Counted from the first letter of the stretch, positions 25,001-39,678 are shown. The stretch: DNA of 64,000 bases from Unio delphinus (GCA_029339505.1 JAQISU010000081.1:22097501-22161500); one strand, 5' to 3'. The notes: generated by a model from the letters alone, not told the origin. Numbers and translations are program-made.

Positions 25001-25712
25001 TACTGTAGTGTAGAAATCAGATATGCTAAAAACACTGTGAAATATCTATCGAGGCAGAGAGAAAGGTACGTCCCTGCCTAAATATAGTCTCCAATGAAAC
25101 TGTCGTAATTTGCTGGTAAATAATATCGTTATATCCCTCTATAGCGTAGTATCTGTGTCAGAACCCAAATTAAAGACCTTTCGAAATTTATTTTTCATGT
25201 ATGGCACGGTGTCGCTCAAAATTCATACAAGTCTTTTACTAATTACTGAATTATTAAATGTATGTGAATAAACTTATATTTCTTTTGCAGATAGTTTTCC
25301 TACTCGTGCACTCCGCCATCGAAATTTGTTTTCCATTTTTGTTTTAATATGTAATTTGGTTTAGCTAGACTTAACTTTAAACCTTACGTAGAGGCCTTCG
25401 TAGGAGGGAGAGTAAGTTGAATGCAGACGATTTTCACCCCAAAAATGGAGTATGTCATTGAGCAATTATTCGAAATTGTACATACAAGATATGGATAGGA
25501 TATCATAGAAACCACAAATTACATGTTTGATATAATCTAATATTTTACACTGCACATAGGTATTAGTGTATACAATGATGGTCCTGTATCTATTCTAAAA
25601 GCCGGCATCACGTGAAAAAATGCGGATCAATTATTTTTATATGTAGCTGAATGTGCATCGAATACACCTAGTGATCACATATTGACGATAACACCATAGC
25701 CACAGTCACTAG
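25000..25712. other. Intergenic, no gene seen
   Basis: AT-rich, with no coding signal. Confidence 0.4.
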
Positions 25713-25920
25713 TTTTTTTCGACTTCTACGAAGAAAGTTTAGTTTTAGTTTAAAGATAACAATTTAAATTAGCACACTCCCTACATGATTCTAGTTTTTC
25801 CAATTTTTCTGAATATTTCAACGAGCAACCATCCTAGACTACACTGACATATACAAAGATAGGTCTATATAGTAATACTCCAAATGTTGTTTTATCCTAT
25901 CCTGGTCAGCAAAGCACAGA
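25713..25920. repeat. Direct duplication, unit 1
   Basis: The ~150 bases around CTACGAAGAAAGTTTAG to ACAAAGATAGGTC recur at 26062-26211. The next block, TATCCTGGTCAGCAAAGCAC, recurs at 26510. Here the two blocks are adjacent. Confidence 0.92.
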
Positions 25921-26061
25921 TAAGATTCCAAACTTAAAGCCTCTTGTGTGGTTTAGAGATATTTTTATTCAAGTATTATTGACACGAATATATCACGTAA
26001 TTATTACCAGTGTGCACAATGTAATATCATGCATCGAACTGAATACACTCGTTAAACTTTC

Positions 26062-26530
26062 GTCTTCTACGAAGAAAGTTTAGTTTTAGTTTAAAGATAA
26101 CAATTTAAATTAGCACACTCCCTACATGATTCTAGTTTTTCCAATTTTTCTGAATATTTCAACGAACATCCATCATAGACTACACTGCCAGATACAAAGA
26201 TAGGTCTGATTTAAGTTATATACAGTTTTAAGAAAATGTGCACGCTAAGTTTGTATTTCAGTCTAAGAAGAAACCAGAAGGACGAGATCCGAAGGATGAA
26301 GAACATTTACAAAGTTACGGAATGATAGTAATACCAAAAGTTTAAGTCTGAACTTTCTAAATCAGGACGTCAAATCGGACGCCACATTGAAAAAACCTCG
26401 ATGTCACATCATTTTACTTGTAAAAATGGTGGCTAAACGTTACACAAGCAGGTGTCCGTAAACATCAACCATAGATCATATAGTAATACTCCCAATGTTG
26501 TTTTATCCTATCCTGGTCAGCAAAGCACAT
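26062..26530. repeat. Direct duplication, unit 2 (split)
   Basis: Nearly identical to unit 1, but about 264 bases (26212-26475) separate the two blocks. That extra segment contains an exon-like open stretch. Confidence 0.9.
26262..26345 (+). CDS. Exon-like terminal segment, unassigned
   Basis: After a good acceptor (GTTTGTATTTCAG), 28 codons run to TAA. They encode a charged peptide, SKKKPEGRDPKDEEHLQSYG and then MIVIPKV. It could be an alternative cytoplasmic tail of gene 1 or a last exon of another transcript. No obvious phase-0 donor was found after the membrane helix in exon 11, which weakens the link to gene 1. Confidence 0.3.
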   Translation, partial: SKKKPEGRDPKDEEHLQSYGMIVIPKV

Positions 26531-28704
26531 GTTTCCACTGAACAAAGTTTTGATATTATCCACTAAGATGAAAATATGACAAAATGCCTCCTAGTGAAAC
26601 GTTAAGGATTAGAAGAAAGAACAATGAATCACTTCAGATGGTCAGCTTCAGTACATCATCAAAACCCAAACACATTTTATATATCAATCTTTATATATCA
26701 ATCATTGATTCTGAAAACATTTTTTCCACATTGCCTTCTATTGTGCTGCTGAAACAAACATGATTAAACGTTTTTATACATATTTTTAACGTGGATAGAG
26801 AGCAAGAATAGCCTATGTGACAAAACTCAGGTAAAAATATGTAATTCCATAAAATTGGATATTATCTAGTCATATTTATTTTCATTTTGTAAAATACAAA
26901 CGTTATCTGATTGGAACAAATTTATTGAGCAGAGGTGCTTCTCATCTACGTCTTTAACTATTTTGCACTCAAGGTGTTACTAATTATCGCTTTATATAAT
27001 CCGTTTGCTATTGCTTTGTTGATTTATCGCATGTACTTTTATATTTTTGGTACAGTTTAATGCATTCATTTTTATCATTGATTAAACACAATTTTTTCCA
27101 CATCTGGTCGATCCTTTTATCGTTGTTGTTTTAAAAAAAAACGCAATGTTTAAAGATGATAGCGATTTTAATTTTTGTAACAGCCCTAAGTATTTCAATA
27201 GTTAAATTCCCATTTTGAAAAGGAGCATCCAAATTATTTCAAACTTGCATAAATGCTCCAGCTGTAAAATCTGAGGAAGTTACATCTTTCTGTAACGAAA
27301 ACGTTAATTTTAACTCCACGAAGTAACATTGTTTGGGCACTTCTTGCACTAGTGTTATTTTCATAATCACTATGCCAGTGGGACTTTTCTACGCATTTAT
27401 TACACCCAAAACGTATATCTACTTATTATAATTCTTTAAAATTCGCTAAATATCGTGAACAAATACTTTGCAGATCAAAAAGACTTTTGTCACACACTGC
27501 AGCGTTTCAAAGTCACCAATGACTAGAGACATTGTTTTCATTATATTGCAAGTATGCTTCAGAACCTTCAATGTACTTAGAAAGTTTTGCTGTTGAGAAA
27601 TCCACAAGAGAAATCCACGAATAGATTGATTCTTCTTGATCCTGACCCTGTTTGAACAATTCCATTGTATCTTTGGATGGGTCGTGATAGTATTGCGTAA
27701 CGTATACCTTTACGATCACTAGATACAAAACAAACCCGTATCGTCCTTGGGTTGAACACAATGGTTGTGCATTTTGTGTGACATTCACATCATTTACTCA
27801 TGGATCTTAAGACAAAAGGGAAACAAGCCCCTATTACCTTACGTAGAAATGGAAATTGCAGTCAAAAGGTAATAATTAAACCCCCACAGAACCCATGCTG
27901 AGGAAAATCAAAACGAGGAACAATGGAACTAAATTATCAAGACATTCCCACGGAGATCCACCTAGAAGAAACAGTGAAACGGTCGAGGAAAAACTGAAAA
28001 AACAAACAATATATGCAAGAATGGACATATTATTCTCACTCCCACCAAACATAGAATACGGCTTTTAGATACAGAAAAAAGAATGTAATGATGATAAAAA
28101 GAGCCTTCTTTCTACACGGATTCATGCCCAAATCCTGTTATAAGGATGCATATACCACCGGAAATGCAATAGATGATGGAGCACAGGTCGCCCTTCCCCC
28201 CAAATTTTTTTTCCAACCAACAAGAAAGAGAGAAATACAAAAGTCTCCGGATAGAAGAAGCAGCCAAATCCAAACCAAAGGGACCAACAAAAACAGAAAT
28301 AACAACTAAAACAAAGACAACAACCATTGGGGAAATGTAGAAGTAACAACAGAAAACCCAGTCATAGGAGACAAAATCTAACAGTAAGGAAGAAAAAATC
28401 CCCAAAACAACTCAGACACATATATAAAAAGACAGCAGAACGTAAAAGGTACAATAATCAACTACAGAAGCCACATCAATAACAACAGAAGTACTTGAAA
28501 TGTTAAATAGAACATTACCACAAACAAAATCAGTAACAACGACACTACGGCAAATAATAGCAGATAGAGCAGAAACAACCACAGCAACCACAATGACAGC
28601 AAAAGCGCAGGAGACGGAGCCGGAGTTAAATACACCACCACCACCACAAAATTCAACAACAAAGACACCATCGCACCAAACAATACGAGAATCTTACACA
28701 AGAC
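26531..28704. other. Intergenic with low-complexity coding relics
   Basis: No intact gene. Minus 27513-27788 has a 91-codon frame of protein-like composition (SKDTMELFKQGQDQEESIYS), not recognised. The + strand from about 28000 is A-rich with Gln/Thr/Asn/Lys-rich open stretches resembling a gag or LINE ORF1 tail, similar in composition to the region at 36.6-38.1 kb. Confidence 0.35.
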
Positions 28705-30842
28705 GCTCTAACCACGAAGCCACCGAATGGTTGGTACCTAAAGTGAACATATGTTAAACACAATTTGCTGAAACTTGATTAACTTTAATTTTTTTGAATG
28801 CTTATGATCAGACATATATTTATCTCAGTATAGACCCATCGTTGACGTAATCGTCTATTAGAGAAAACATGTCTACGACCGAATTTATTTTATCTACGTT
28901 TGATACATTTTACACTTAAAAATCTGGTACTAATTTAGCAATGGGTATTCCAAAGGAAAGTTTGTAAAGGACTGAAATTTCAGCAATTAAATAGTCTCCT
29001 TGTTTATTTTCAGTTACAAAAAGGATATCTATCAAAAGATTAATTTTACGAAACGTTTAATTATCGTTGTCAAGAAATAATTTTCGACCAAAACCCATGT
29101 ATACTAACAGTATATTGATTCTTCACCAATTTCTAGGCTGGTTCTTGTTCTTCAATGTAATTAGTATCGTGAGTACCTACAACACATAGTCACATGATTC
29201 GGCTCTTATGACGACGCAACTAGCACTCATGTTCGATTTAAAGAGTGATTTATTATTGTGCCAGATGAGACCAAATTTATATGTATGTGGTCGTTAGATT
29301 AACTGCATGTTTGTTGTGTTGAGACATATTTTCATTCAACGTGTACATAGCCAATCTTTGAATCTTTTCGGAAACGCAGTTGTGTCCGCCATTGTAAAAA
29401 GGACACGGATAATGATATTAGTTTTTACTTCATCACATATTGAAAGACATTGTTCAATTTTATGAGAATGATTCTCAATATTTGCTACTAACGTGTGTCA
29501 TTTAAGCCGTGGATTAAGTGATTGAAGGTAAGTACATATTTCTGTTTTGGCGAAATGGAACATTTTATGAGAAACTTGCAGGAAAGGATATTCATACTTG
29601 TTAACTGAGTGTTATTTATGTGGAGTTAAATTAGGATATATCTTACATATATAAAGTGTAGGGAAATATATTTTTTTAAAAAGCTGCGACACTGATCCAA
29701 GTAATCGAGAAAACACCATTTCTTGAAAAGTTGGAGTTTACATCGTGATATTATTAGTGATGACAATAATGAATGTGTTGATGATTATCATCATCATCAT
29801 CGTCGTCGTCGTCATCATCATTAAAAGTCGATTATGAAAAAAATCCAAACAAATAATCATTACTTTCGATTTTATTGAAGCATCTTTTCTCTACCAAATT
29901 TACTCATGTGATCAATTATTCTGATATATAGATAGTCATGCAGACATACAGACAGACAATAGAATTGTGGTAGATTACTATTCAGGACTTGATATACAAA
30001 ATGGTGTTCCGGCCAATTACTATTCAGAGCTTGATATCTAATTGTGTTGTAGACAATTAATAATCAGGGCTTGATATATAACAGTGTTCCGTTTATGTTC
30101 GTTGTATGTCATGAAATTGAAATTGTTAAGAGCAATAGATGGAATAATCACTAGACATTGGCAAAGTATACAGTTTAAGTTCTTGAATCTGCCTTTCTAA
30201 CTTGTAATGACCACGGATTCGGAGTATGTCACTTTGCTGTCTTTCTTAGCAACACTATAAATTCCTGTTCCAAAGTTGATGTTCAAATTCCATCCATGCG
30301 GCATATGTTTTGTTGTATACAATTTTATTTCCTCTAAAAACTTTACATAATCGGAGTGATACAGTATATCTCCATATAGCACTGCTTTATACCAAAAGAC
30401 GTTTGTCTTAAAATAGTTATTGCTTTAAAATTGCAGTCATCTACTAGCGCACCTATGATGAGATTGGAATGTTATGTCATAATCAGCGTTCGTATCGATG
30501 ACACGCACTCAGCTTATATAGAGTGTGCTGTATTTTTCCATACTACACGGATTCGTACACCCCAACTCATGGGTCTGGAGATATTGTCGTGTATTGGGAA
30601 CTATTTTATAAATAACAAATACACCCTCGTATATCAGACGAGTTCGATTTTGTAGATAACTAAACAAGCTTTTTCGTCTATTTGAAAGCAGAGATAATGA
30701 AATCGAAAATGGGAATGTGTTCACAGAGTCAAAAATTAAACTTTCAAAGAAGCTAACGAATGAACATGATATTAACAATGTACACAATAGTAGTGAGAGA
30801 CGCATTATTTGAAAATTCCTTTCTGATGATGTAAACAATTAT
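28705..30842. repeat. Segmental duplication, copy B (main part)
   Basis: It aligns with 716-3341, beginning at a tRNA-like SINE head remnant (CGCTCTAACCAC...) whose body is missing. It lacks the MITE present in copy A. The homology stops at ACAATTAT (30842) and resumes at 34171. Confidence 0.88.
30197..30382 (-). pseudogene. Unidentified coding-like segment (copy B)
   Basis: A 61-codon open frame on the minus strand with YGDILYHSDYVKFLEEIK, HGWNLNINFGTGIYSVAKK and SESVV. The same segment in copy A has a stop. There is continuing protein-like sequence in shifted frames upstream (30509-30838). No family is recognised; it could belong to an unclassified transposon. Confidence 0.3.
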
Positions 30843-33109
30843 CTAAGAGAAATAATCTATCATTTTTCAAACATAATGATTCAGACCATAGCTGGTGCTC
30901 TGTGGGGAATATAAAAACATATGAAGACAAAGGGTCACCGCATATTTATCATAGGCGTAGCAGTTTTACGTCAATTCACTAAATTCTAACAAATAATATG
31001 TAACTGAAGATTTTGTTAGGAAACTGAGAGCAGGACTGTCCAAAAGGCAAAGCGAACGAGGCATCCACCTAGGGCCCCGCAATTTCAGGAAATCAATTCC
31101 GCAATGCATTTTTCTTTCTGTGGAGCCCCACTCATTACTATAGCTGCCTTGGGTTCCGCACATTCTAGGGCCGGGCCTGATAAAAGCACCAGAGTCATTA
31201 AGGCAAGACGACTAAAGAATCTTATTTCCGCTGACTTTTAAACAGCAGCTGAGTTGCAATTTTCCCCCGTTTAACTATTTTGATACAATGTTAGGGGTAG
31301 AAGACATACTCTGTTTGATATGGGTCATAGCTGGGGTCCCTCTAGCAGCGAGTATGCAAGTGACAGGGCATAAACAGTGTGTCTTCTTTAGCTGATAATG
31401 AGTAAATATACTCACATTTATGCATTTGTGCATCACGAATTTCCTGACCGTACTTTCTTCCTTGTTCATATTACAGGTACATCTTACAGAGCTGATCCAA
31501 TAAATCTGGACCATCTCAAGTAGAAAGACAGAATTGAATTGAATCGACAGGAAAACGAAATCCATTCATTACAGACCAAATGGAAAAGTTGTTTCAATGA
31601 ACATTCATTTGCAATGTGACTCTAAATTTCAATATTAAGTAGAGCAAAGCGAGAACTTTTAAAAGCTAATGTCGAGCGCGCGATTAAGTTCAAAGGTCGC
31701 TGGGCGGTGATATAGTTTGGAATACGACTTAAATTCAATTACTTTGTGTCTTGTAGTGTATTCTTTTAATTATTAAGCCAGGTAGAAAAACAAAACGAGT
31801 ACATAATAAATGTTGCTGCAATTATATCGGAAAATATAAATTAGTTTTTTTCCTCGGAGTAATACTAAACTTCCTGAACAAATACGCCTTCATATTTTCC
31901 CATACGAATGCAGTTACCTATATTTCTTTTTTTTTCTCTATGCGTTGTATACAGAGACTAAAATGCTTCATTTTGAATTAATCTTAGAGGCAAAACTAAG
32001 TATTCAATAAATAAATTACAGCACCTGAATGAGAAAATATCAGCGAGTTTATCTTAGCAATACTGCTAATATAACAAAAAGAGGACTCGTTCATATTTTC
32101 CCATACAAATGCAGTAACCTATAAGTATTGAATTGCTTCATACTGCGCAACGCGTGTGTCTAAAAATATGGTGTGTTAAGAATGTTTTAAATTGTAGACA
32201 AAGAAGGCTCGTTCATGTAGAGGAGCAGAGGTTTTGCTTATTAGATTTGTGTGTGCATGAATTAAGCAAGTTTTGTGAGCCATTTGAAGGTAGAGATGAC
32301 TTTCAGGCAAGTAAGCGACAGAACGTCACATTCGCATTGTCCAATAATGACTTTACGCACAGGCCTTTGAAATTATATCACTCTAGTATATCAAACTGTG
32401 ATGCGTCAATGGGGCATTAATACGCAGACATACACATTGTTTCAACAGTAGGCTATCGCTTCCATACTCTCTAAAATATTTAACCATTAGCGAAGTAAGA
32501 TAAAAGCTAGAAAATATAAATAATCCCCGTTTTCTAAATGAATCATACATGGTTCACAATTTCGTCAAAATCCTCTCTGCTTTTTCTCTCTTTTTCTCAC
32601 ATGCGTAAGGGACATAATATGGAGAAATCGGTAAAGTGAGGGAGAAGAATAATATGGGACAGTGTTGAAACCAATGAATTTTAATTTGAACTAACACTGG
32701 GTAATCTACAAGAACACAGGTTGTAGTAACGGTTTGGTATACACGTTCCGTTGAATTTAAATACAGTGTTTGCAATATCAGTGATACAAAATTGCAATAT
32801 CCTGTCGAGTTTGTATGGCACCTTTCATGACACACACACATAATGTCATCTCTTCAGTGCTAAGGTTCTTAAAACGGATTATTTAATATTACAATGTCCA
32901 AAAAGCCGCCCCCATCCCCTCCTCTTTGACTACTAGCTGGTAAGGCAGTGGACTAATCGACCAAGAAACACACTTAAGGATGGACAATTAAAAAAGCACA
33001 GTAACTTATAATTTTTAATATAAGCTTATGCATGGATGAAAAACTTTTTCAAAATTTAAACTTTTCGACACTTTTTCAAATACTTCAACAACAAAAAAAA
33101 TAGGTTTCC

Positions 33110-33111
<2 letters not shown>

Positions 33112-33155
<44 letters not shown>
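33112..33155. repeat. (AAT)n microsatellite
   Basis: About 13 AAT units followed by AAAT units. Confidence 0.9.
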
Positions 33156-33159
<4 letters not shown>

Positions 33160-33499
33160 AATAAATCGTTTGACTCGGAACAAATAATCTGTACACAGGC
33201 AATAAATGAATCGCTCCCAGCTTGAACCTTGATGGTTCGTACTTTTATAATACAAAACAAAAACTTATATATCTTGCAATGAGACTCATCATTTAAACCA
33301 CTCTGTTTATCTAGTGCGGTCTGCGATCGCGATTGAAGATAAACTATTAGAGTTCAAATAGAAATATCATATGTTTACAGAGAGACATACATGGTGAGAT
33401 TGCATGTCAATGCAATCAATAAATTCCCTATATTGCGACTAAACGCTAACACTAGTTCCTGCCGTGTCTTATCTCGAGTAGTTAGGTCAAGACAGTAGT

Positions 33500-33660
33500 A
33501 TTAGGGCACCGCAAAAGTAGAAGGTTTTTTGGTGCAGAGGCAATTCGACTAACGTGCTTATGTCATTACCACGGTATCTGATTTTACTGAGGGGATCGAA
33601 TCTGCACCCTTTTGGTCGCGAGTCTGGTACGCTAACCATTGAATCACTCTGGCTCCTCGG
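33500..33660 (-). mobile_element. tRNA-headed SINE fragment
   Basis: The minus strand shows a tRNA-like head with GTACCAGACTCGCGACCAAA and B box AGATTCGATCC, related to the SINE at 10.1-10.4 kb. Confidence 0.6.
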
Positions 33661-34170
33661 CATTATGGGAAGGAATTTTAGGATAATGTTATCAGTAGTA
33701 TACATTACACTCCTTGTCATTTAAAAGAATTAAAAAGGAAAAGCAAACTGCGGATTTTAAGGTAGAACTACGCCTTAGTAAAGGTTTTCTTATTGCTTCA
33801 ACAAGATTTAGTCTAGGGTAGAATATAAATATGTATTTTATTGCTATACAGTTAGATCACCATGACCCGCCATTGAATTAGCCTGTTTATGCATGTTATC
33901 TTGGTTTATTTATCTTACACATAAAGACTCGGATTGGCGGCCTAAATCACCCGTCTTCTCGTCATATCGCTGAGAAGATAAGGCCCTAATAACTGAGTTA
34001 AATCTCCAGATATCCCGGTACTCTGTCCGACCAGTCCGACTCCCTGGTCACATATGTCCCTTTACCTTAGATCTGCCTGTAATCCATATTGACGTTATTG
34101 TTATAATTAATATCATTAGTAGTATTAAAATTGGTAACATAAGCAAACGCAGTGACTTTATCCAGGGAAT

Positions 34171-34300
34171 ATAAACCTATTTTCTCATATATGATGCCAA
34201 TAATTATTCACCTGTTTGCAATCATCTTGAGAATCTAAAAATCCATAATGCTACATTATCTAGTGCTATTAAGAAACTACAACAAATTTAGCTTAGGATT
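34171..34300. repeat. Segmental duplication, copy B (end)
   Basis: It aligns with 3325-3455 (AAACCTATTTTCTCATATAT onward), about 90 percent or more identical, then diverges. Confidence 0.92.
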
Positions 34301-36298
<1,998 letters not shown>

Positions 36299-36639
36299 AT
36301 TCTATGATGCAGGCATTCAATCGTTCATACGTATCATTTATTATTATCATTTGCATTGCTATTATTATCTTTTATTAATATTATTGACCTACAAATGAAG
36401 TCTATTTAAACTGTGGACAACGATGAAAACTTGGTACAATGAGGAAATTCACCATACAAATACAAAATGAATGATTTTGAAAATTAAGGAAATTTGAAAA
36501 TTTAGCTAATGCATCTGTGACAAAAGTCTTCCAAATACACATTGTCAAACACTTGGTTTGACGGCTTTCGTATATACTGATGAAACATTTTGGTAATTAG
36601 ACTTTTAATTCTCGAGTTGATCAATAAAATAACTTTTAT

Positions 36640-38115
36640 TTATATTTCATTTGGTCAAATGTCACCATGGTAACCTTGGGTTACACTATTTTTCAAATGT
36701 CAAATACTCTTGTCTACAATTATCTGCATCCACTTCCTCTATCAGGGTTAATTTTCTTGTTTCACTTGATGTAGTCTCTGCAGATGAAATTACGGTTTTC
36801 GTTTTTTTTCTTCTGCTGTTTGTTTTTTGGTTCGTCCTGATGGTATTCTCATTGTTCTTGTTGTTTTAGTTTTCCCTTTCTGTATTTTCTGTCATGTTTC
36901 TTCTTTTTGTTTTGCTATTGTCTCTTTGTGTTGTTTCTGGTAATGTTTCTTTTGTTCTATCTCTGTTTTGTCTGGGTTGTTTTCTGTCCTAATTCCTGTT
37001 GTTTTTCTTTTCGAAATTGGTTTAGACATTCTCTTTTTTGTTGCTGTTGTTGTGTTTGTTTCTCTGTCTCTTGCTGAGACTGTTTAGCTGTTGTTTTGAG
37101 CCTCGTTTTTCATCTTTTTAATGTTGGTTTTCCCCTGATGGATTTGTTGTAGTTTTGTCTGCTTTTCCTGGTGTTTCCTTACTGGGAAGCTACTTGCAGT
37201 CGCAACATGGATTTGCTTGTTTTGTTCTGTTCTTATCGCGCCTTGATTCTCTTATTGATTACTCTGATGTAGATCTTGTTGTTGTTGTTTTCTCTGTTCT
37301 TCTTGTTGGTTTGTTTGTTTAGTTAGTTTGGCCGTGTCTACATAGTTTTGTTTCTTTTGGTCATAAGCCCTTATCCCTGCTTGAGGGCCTTGATTGTTTT
37401 GGCAATTATGTAGAGTGTGGCCCGTCTTCTAACACCTGTTGCATGTTTTATGGTGAATACACCATTTTTACTATGACTTAGTTTAAAAAAATCAGGTAAA
37501 AAGTAAAAAGCTTTTTCATTCCTCACAATTTGATTTTATCAATTACAAAAATTCTAATATTTTTATATATGGACGTTTGTGGAATTGTTGTTAGTCTAGA
37601 TGATTCTACTTTTATCCAAAATATCTTTTCATAATGTTCTACTGTTGCTTTCAATGATATTTCCATGGCTCCGAGAAAGCAATTGGCAACCAAGGCTGCT
37701 CGTAAGATCGTGAATTAGACATTGACAATTGGACCTATCCCGCTTGTTTCTTTATCTTCGTAAGGATTTTGTTATGGTTCTTTTATTGAAATTATTTTCT
37801 CCATGATCTTGATTTCGCCGTACGGTATCATTGGCGTGTTTCTAGTTGGACGTAAGATGTAGCTGTTGTATATATTCATACTTACTGAGTACTACTGAGT
37901 ACGTTTGACTCGTATAATCTGGATTAAGTAGTTACAGTGCTAGCTATCATCACTGTGGATGTAGAAGGTATTTTACCCTTTGGTGTTGGTGACATATCTA
38001 ATTCCTGGGTGCCTACTTTATATGAGCATTCATAAAAAGATCCCTCTTCTTTGTCCACTCTCTTTAGCTTGAAAATGTTATCCAGCCTTCTAATCTCCTT
38101 GCGTGCTGCCGCCAT
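36640..38115 (-). pseudogene. Decayed gag/ORF1-like gene with CCHC zinc knuckle
   Basis: On the minus strand, 37443-37402 reads as C-x2-C-x4-H-x4-C (C at both ends, GH in the middle), with one stop inside the knuckle. It continues into a Lys/Gln-rich tail (DQKKQNYVDTAK, NQQEEQRKQQQQ). An N-terminal piece with ATG lies at 38115-37924 (MAAARKEIRRLDNIFKL). This architecture is that of retrotransposon nucleic-acid-binding ORF1/gag proteins. No pol was found next to it. The first ~400 bases (36.65-37.1 kb) are its low-complexity remainder, T-rich on the + strand. Confidence 0.55.
37665..37718 (+). pseudogene. Histone H3 N-terminal fragment
   Basis: Reads MAPRKQLATKAARKIVN then stop. The PRKQLATKAARK core is identical to residues 16-27 of canonical H3. 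It is a fragment only; an inverted copy lies at 38.2-38.3 kb. Confidence 0.85.
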
Positions 38116-38200
38116 GTTTTCTTGCTTTTTTGGCTTGTCCTTGTCAGTTGAAAACCTATTTACACTTTTACAAATTGTTATTAAATTTATATTTCAATGT

Positions 38201-38320
38201 TCATGATTCGAAAGCATAATTGAGAAGATATGCGCTCATACGAACAGCCTTGGTTGCCAATTGCTTTCTCGGAGACTTTCGTTCGGTGGACTTTCTTACG
38301 GTTTGCTTTGTACGTGCCAT
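38201..38320 (-). pseudogene. Histone H3 N-terminal fragment, inverted
   Basis: From an ATG at 38320 the minus strand reads MARTKQTVRKSTERKSPRKQ and on through LATKAVR, aligning with the start of H3 (one to 27) with four or five substitutions, then diverges and stops at 38201. The histone fold is absent, so it cannot act as a histone. Confidence 0.9.
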
Positions 38321-38449
38321 TATCAATTTTGCAACAGACTCTACTTCACAAGGAGTTTCAGAATCTCATACATGTCGGCCCACAACGCCGCCGTCAAGGA
38401 TAAAACGCTCCTAGCCAAGGCCACATCTAGCATATTCATGTATACGGTA

Positions 38450-39504
38450 TGATACCATTGTAAAATATTAATGTGCATTATTCAGTGATCCTGAAAACTC
38501 GTTAATCCGGACATATTCATTGGGAACAAAGGTGTCGATATTAACGAGGCTATTCTGTATATGCATTTGGCATTACGTGGGTAAACTTGACATCGTTCTT
38601 CTTTGTTCTTTTGTTCTTTACATTTACATCATATCAACTAAATCGCACAAAATAGGGAATGAAAGAGTTTTATGCACATTTCTGGTTGTCCATGTCGCAT
38701 CGGAGCTTCTCAAGGAAATGTGAGGCTTTGCGGTATTAACGACAACTGTGCATCGAACACTTTAGATAAATTCCTTGATAGATTGATTTTAGGCTTTTTT
38801 GCTTAAGTAGGTTAATACTTAACACGGAGATAACTGTTTTAGGTTATTAGGAGTATCCCAGGGATTCCTGTTGTGGTGGATCACATGCCCTGGTACATGT
38901 AATCAGGATTGCATCAACCTAATCAATGTGAAATAACTAGGTTTCAAGTCTGAGACCTTGACCGACTAAGCACATATAATATATAGAATGACTAAATCGT
39001 TTTACTTATCATTTGTGCATTTGGTTGGTTATGCATACAGAAATATTACAAGGTATGGCGAGTACAAATTGTTGAATTTAAATATTTATTTACCCCAATA
39101 GGTCAGAAGAATCACCAATACATGAACGTGACAAGGAACATCACATCATCTAGAAGCCATGCAACAGCAAACAATCTTCCAGATCCTATGTAAATTAATT
39201 CTTCTAAACACCGTTCACATGCAACCATAGAAGGATAATATATTTATGATGTATTTTCTTTAAGAAACAAAACATTGTATTTTTGAGAGACTCAGTCTCC
39301 AAAATAATTTAATGTTATCGTAACATTGTTTGCTAAATCTCTTGTATATGTCTTGTCATGTGAACATTACCTAGTACGCTCCCTGACACATCGACATAAC
39401 CATCAACGTAGCTTTTGACACCGGGTTTCTGTCATTTCGAAAGATACAAACTGAGAATGCGAATCAAAACTACAAATATAATACAGTGTCACAAGGGTGG
39501 AAAG
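38450..39504. other. Intergenic, no gene seen
   Basis: AT-rich. No supported coding sequence. Confidence 0.4.
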
Positions 39505-39512
39505 GTGGTGTG

Positions 39513-39678
39513 CAGCGCCGGATTAAGCACCGTGGAGGCCCATAGGCAGTCAAACTTTTGGGTCCCCAGACCCACGGTCACGGTCTCATGGGGGCCCCTG
39601 GGGGCCCCTGATGGGGCCCATAAAAGTCGCGGGGCCATAGGCAGTTGCCTACTCTGCCTAATGGGTAATCCGGGACTG
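39513..39678. mobile_element. hAT-type MITE, 166 bp
   Basis: Ends CAGCGCCGGATTA and TAATCCGGGACTG are imperfect inverted repeats of the CAGnGCCGGATTA type common in hAT elements. An exact 8-bp target duplication GTGGTGTG flanks it at 39505-39512 and 39679-39686. The interior is GC-rich compared with its surroundings and has no coding capacity. Confidence 0.88.

Larger units (their letters stand above)
30843..34170. mobile_element. ~3.3 kb segment interrupting copy B
   Basis: Copy A is continuous here (3337-3342), so this is either an insertion into B or a deletion from A. No clear terminal repeats, target duplication or transposase were seen. Inside are a SINE head at 33.5-33.66 kb, an AAT repeat and a possible hAT-like fragment at 31.02-31.19 kb (CAGGACTGTCC to GGGCCGGGCCTG). 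No intact gene was seen. Confidence 0.5.

Noticed and set aside
28112..28405. 97-codon hydrophobic minus-strand frame
   Set aside because: It is the complement of an A-rich Lys/Gln/Thr-type low-complexity stretch, so the hydrophobicity is a composition artefact.
31018..31190. Third hAT-type MITE
   Set aside because: The ends CAGGACTGTCC and GGGCCGGGCCTG are only loosely inverted and no target duplication was found, so it is mentioned only as possible.
32133..32420. 95-codon + frame in the 3.3 kb segment
   Set aside because: No motif, no splice support and no paralogue; probably chance.
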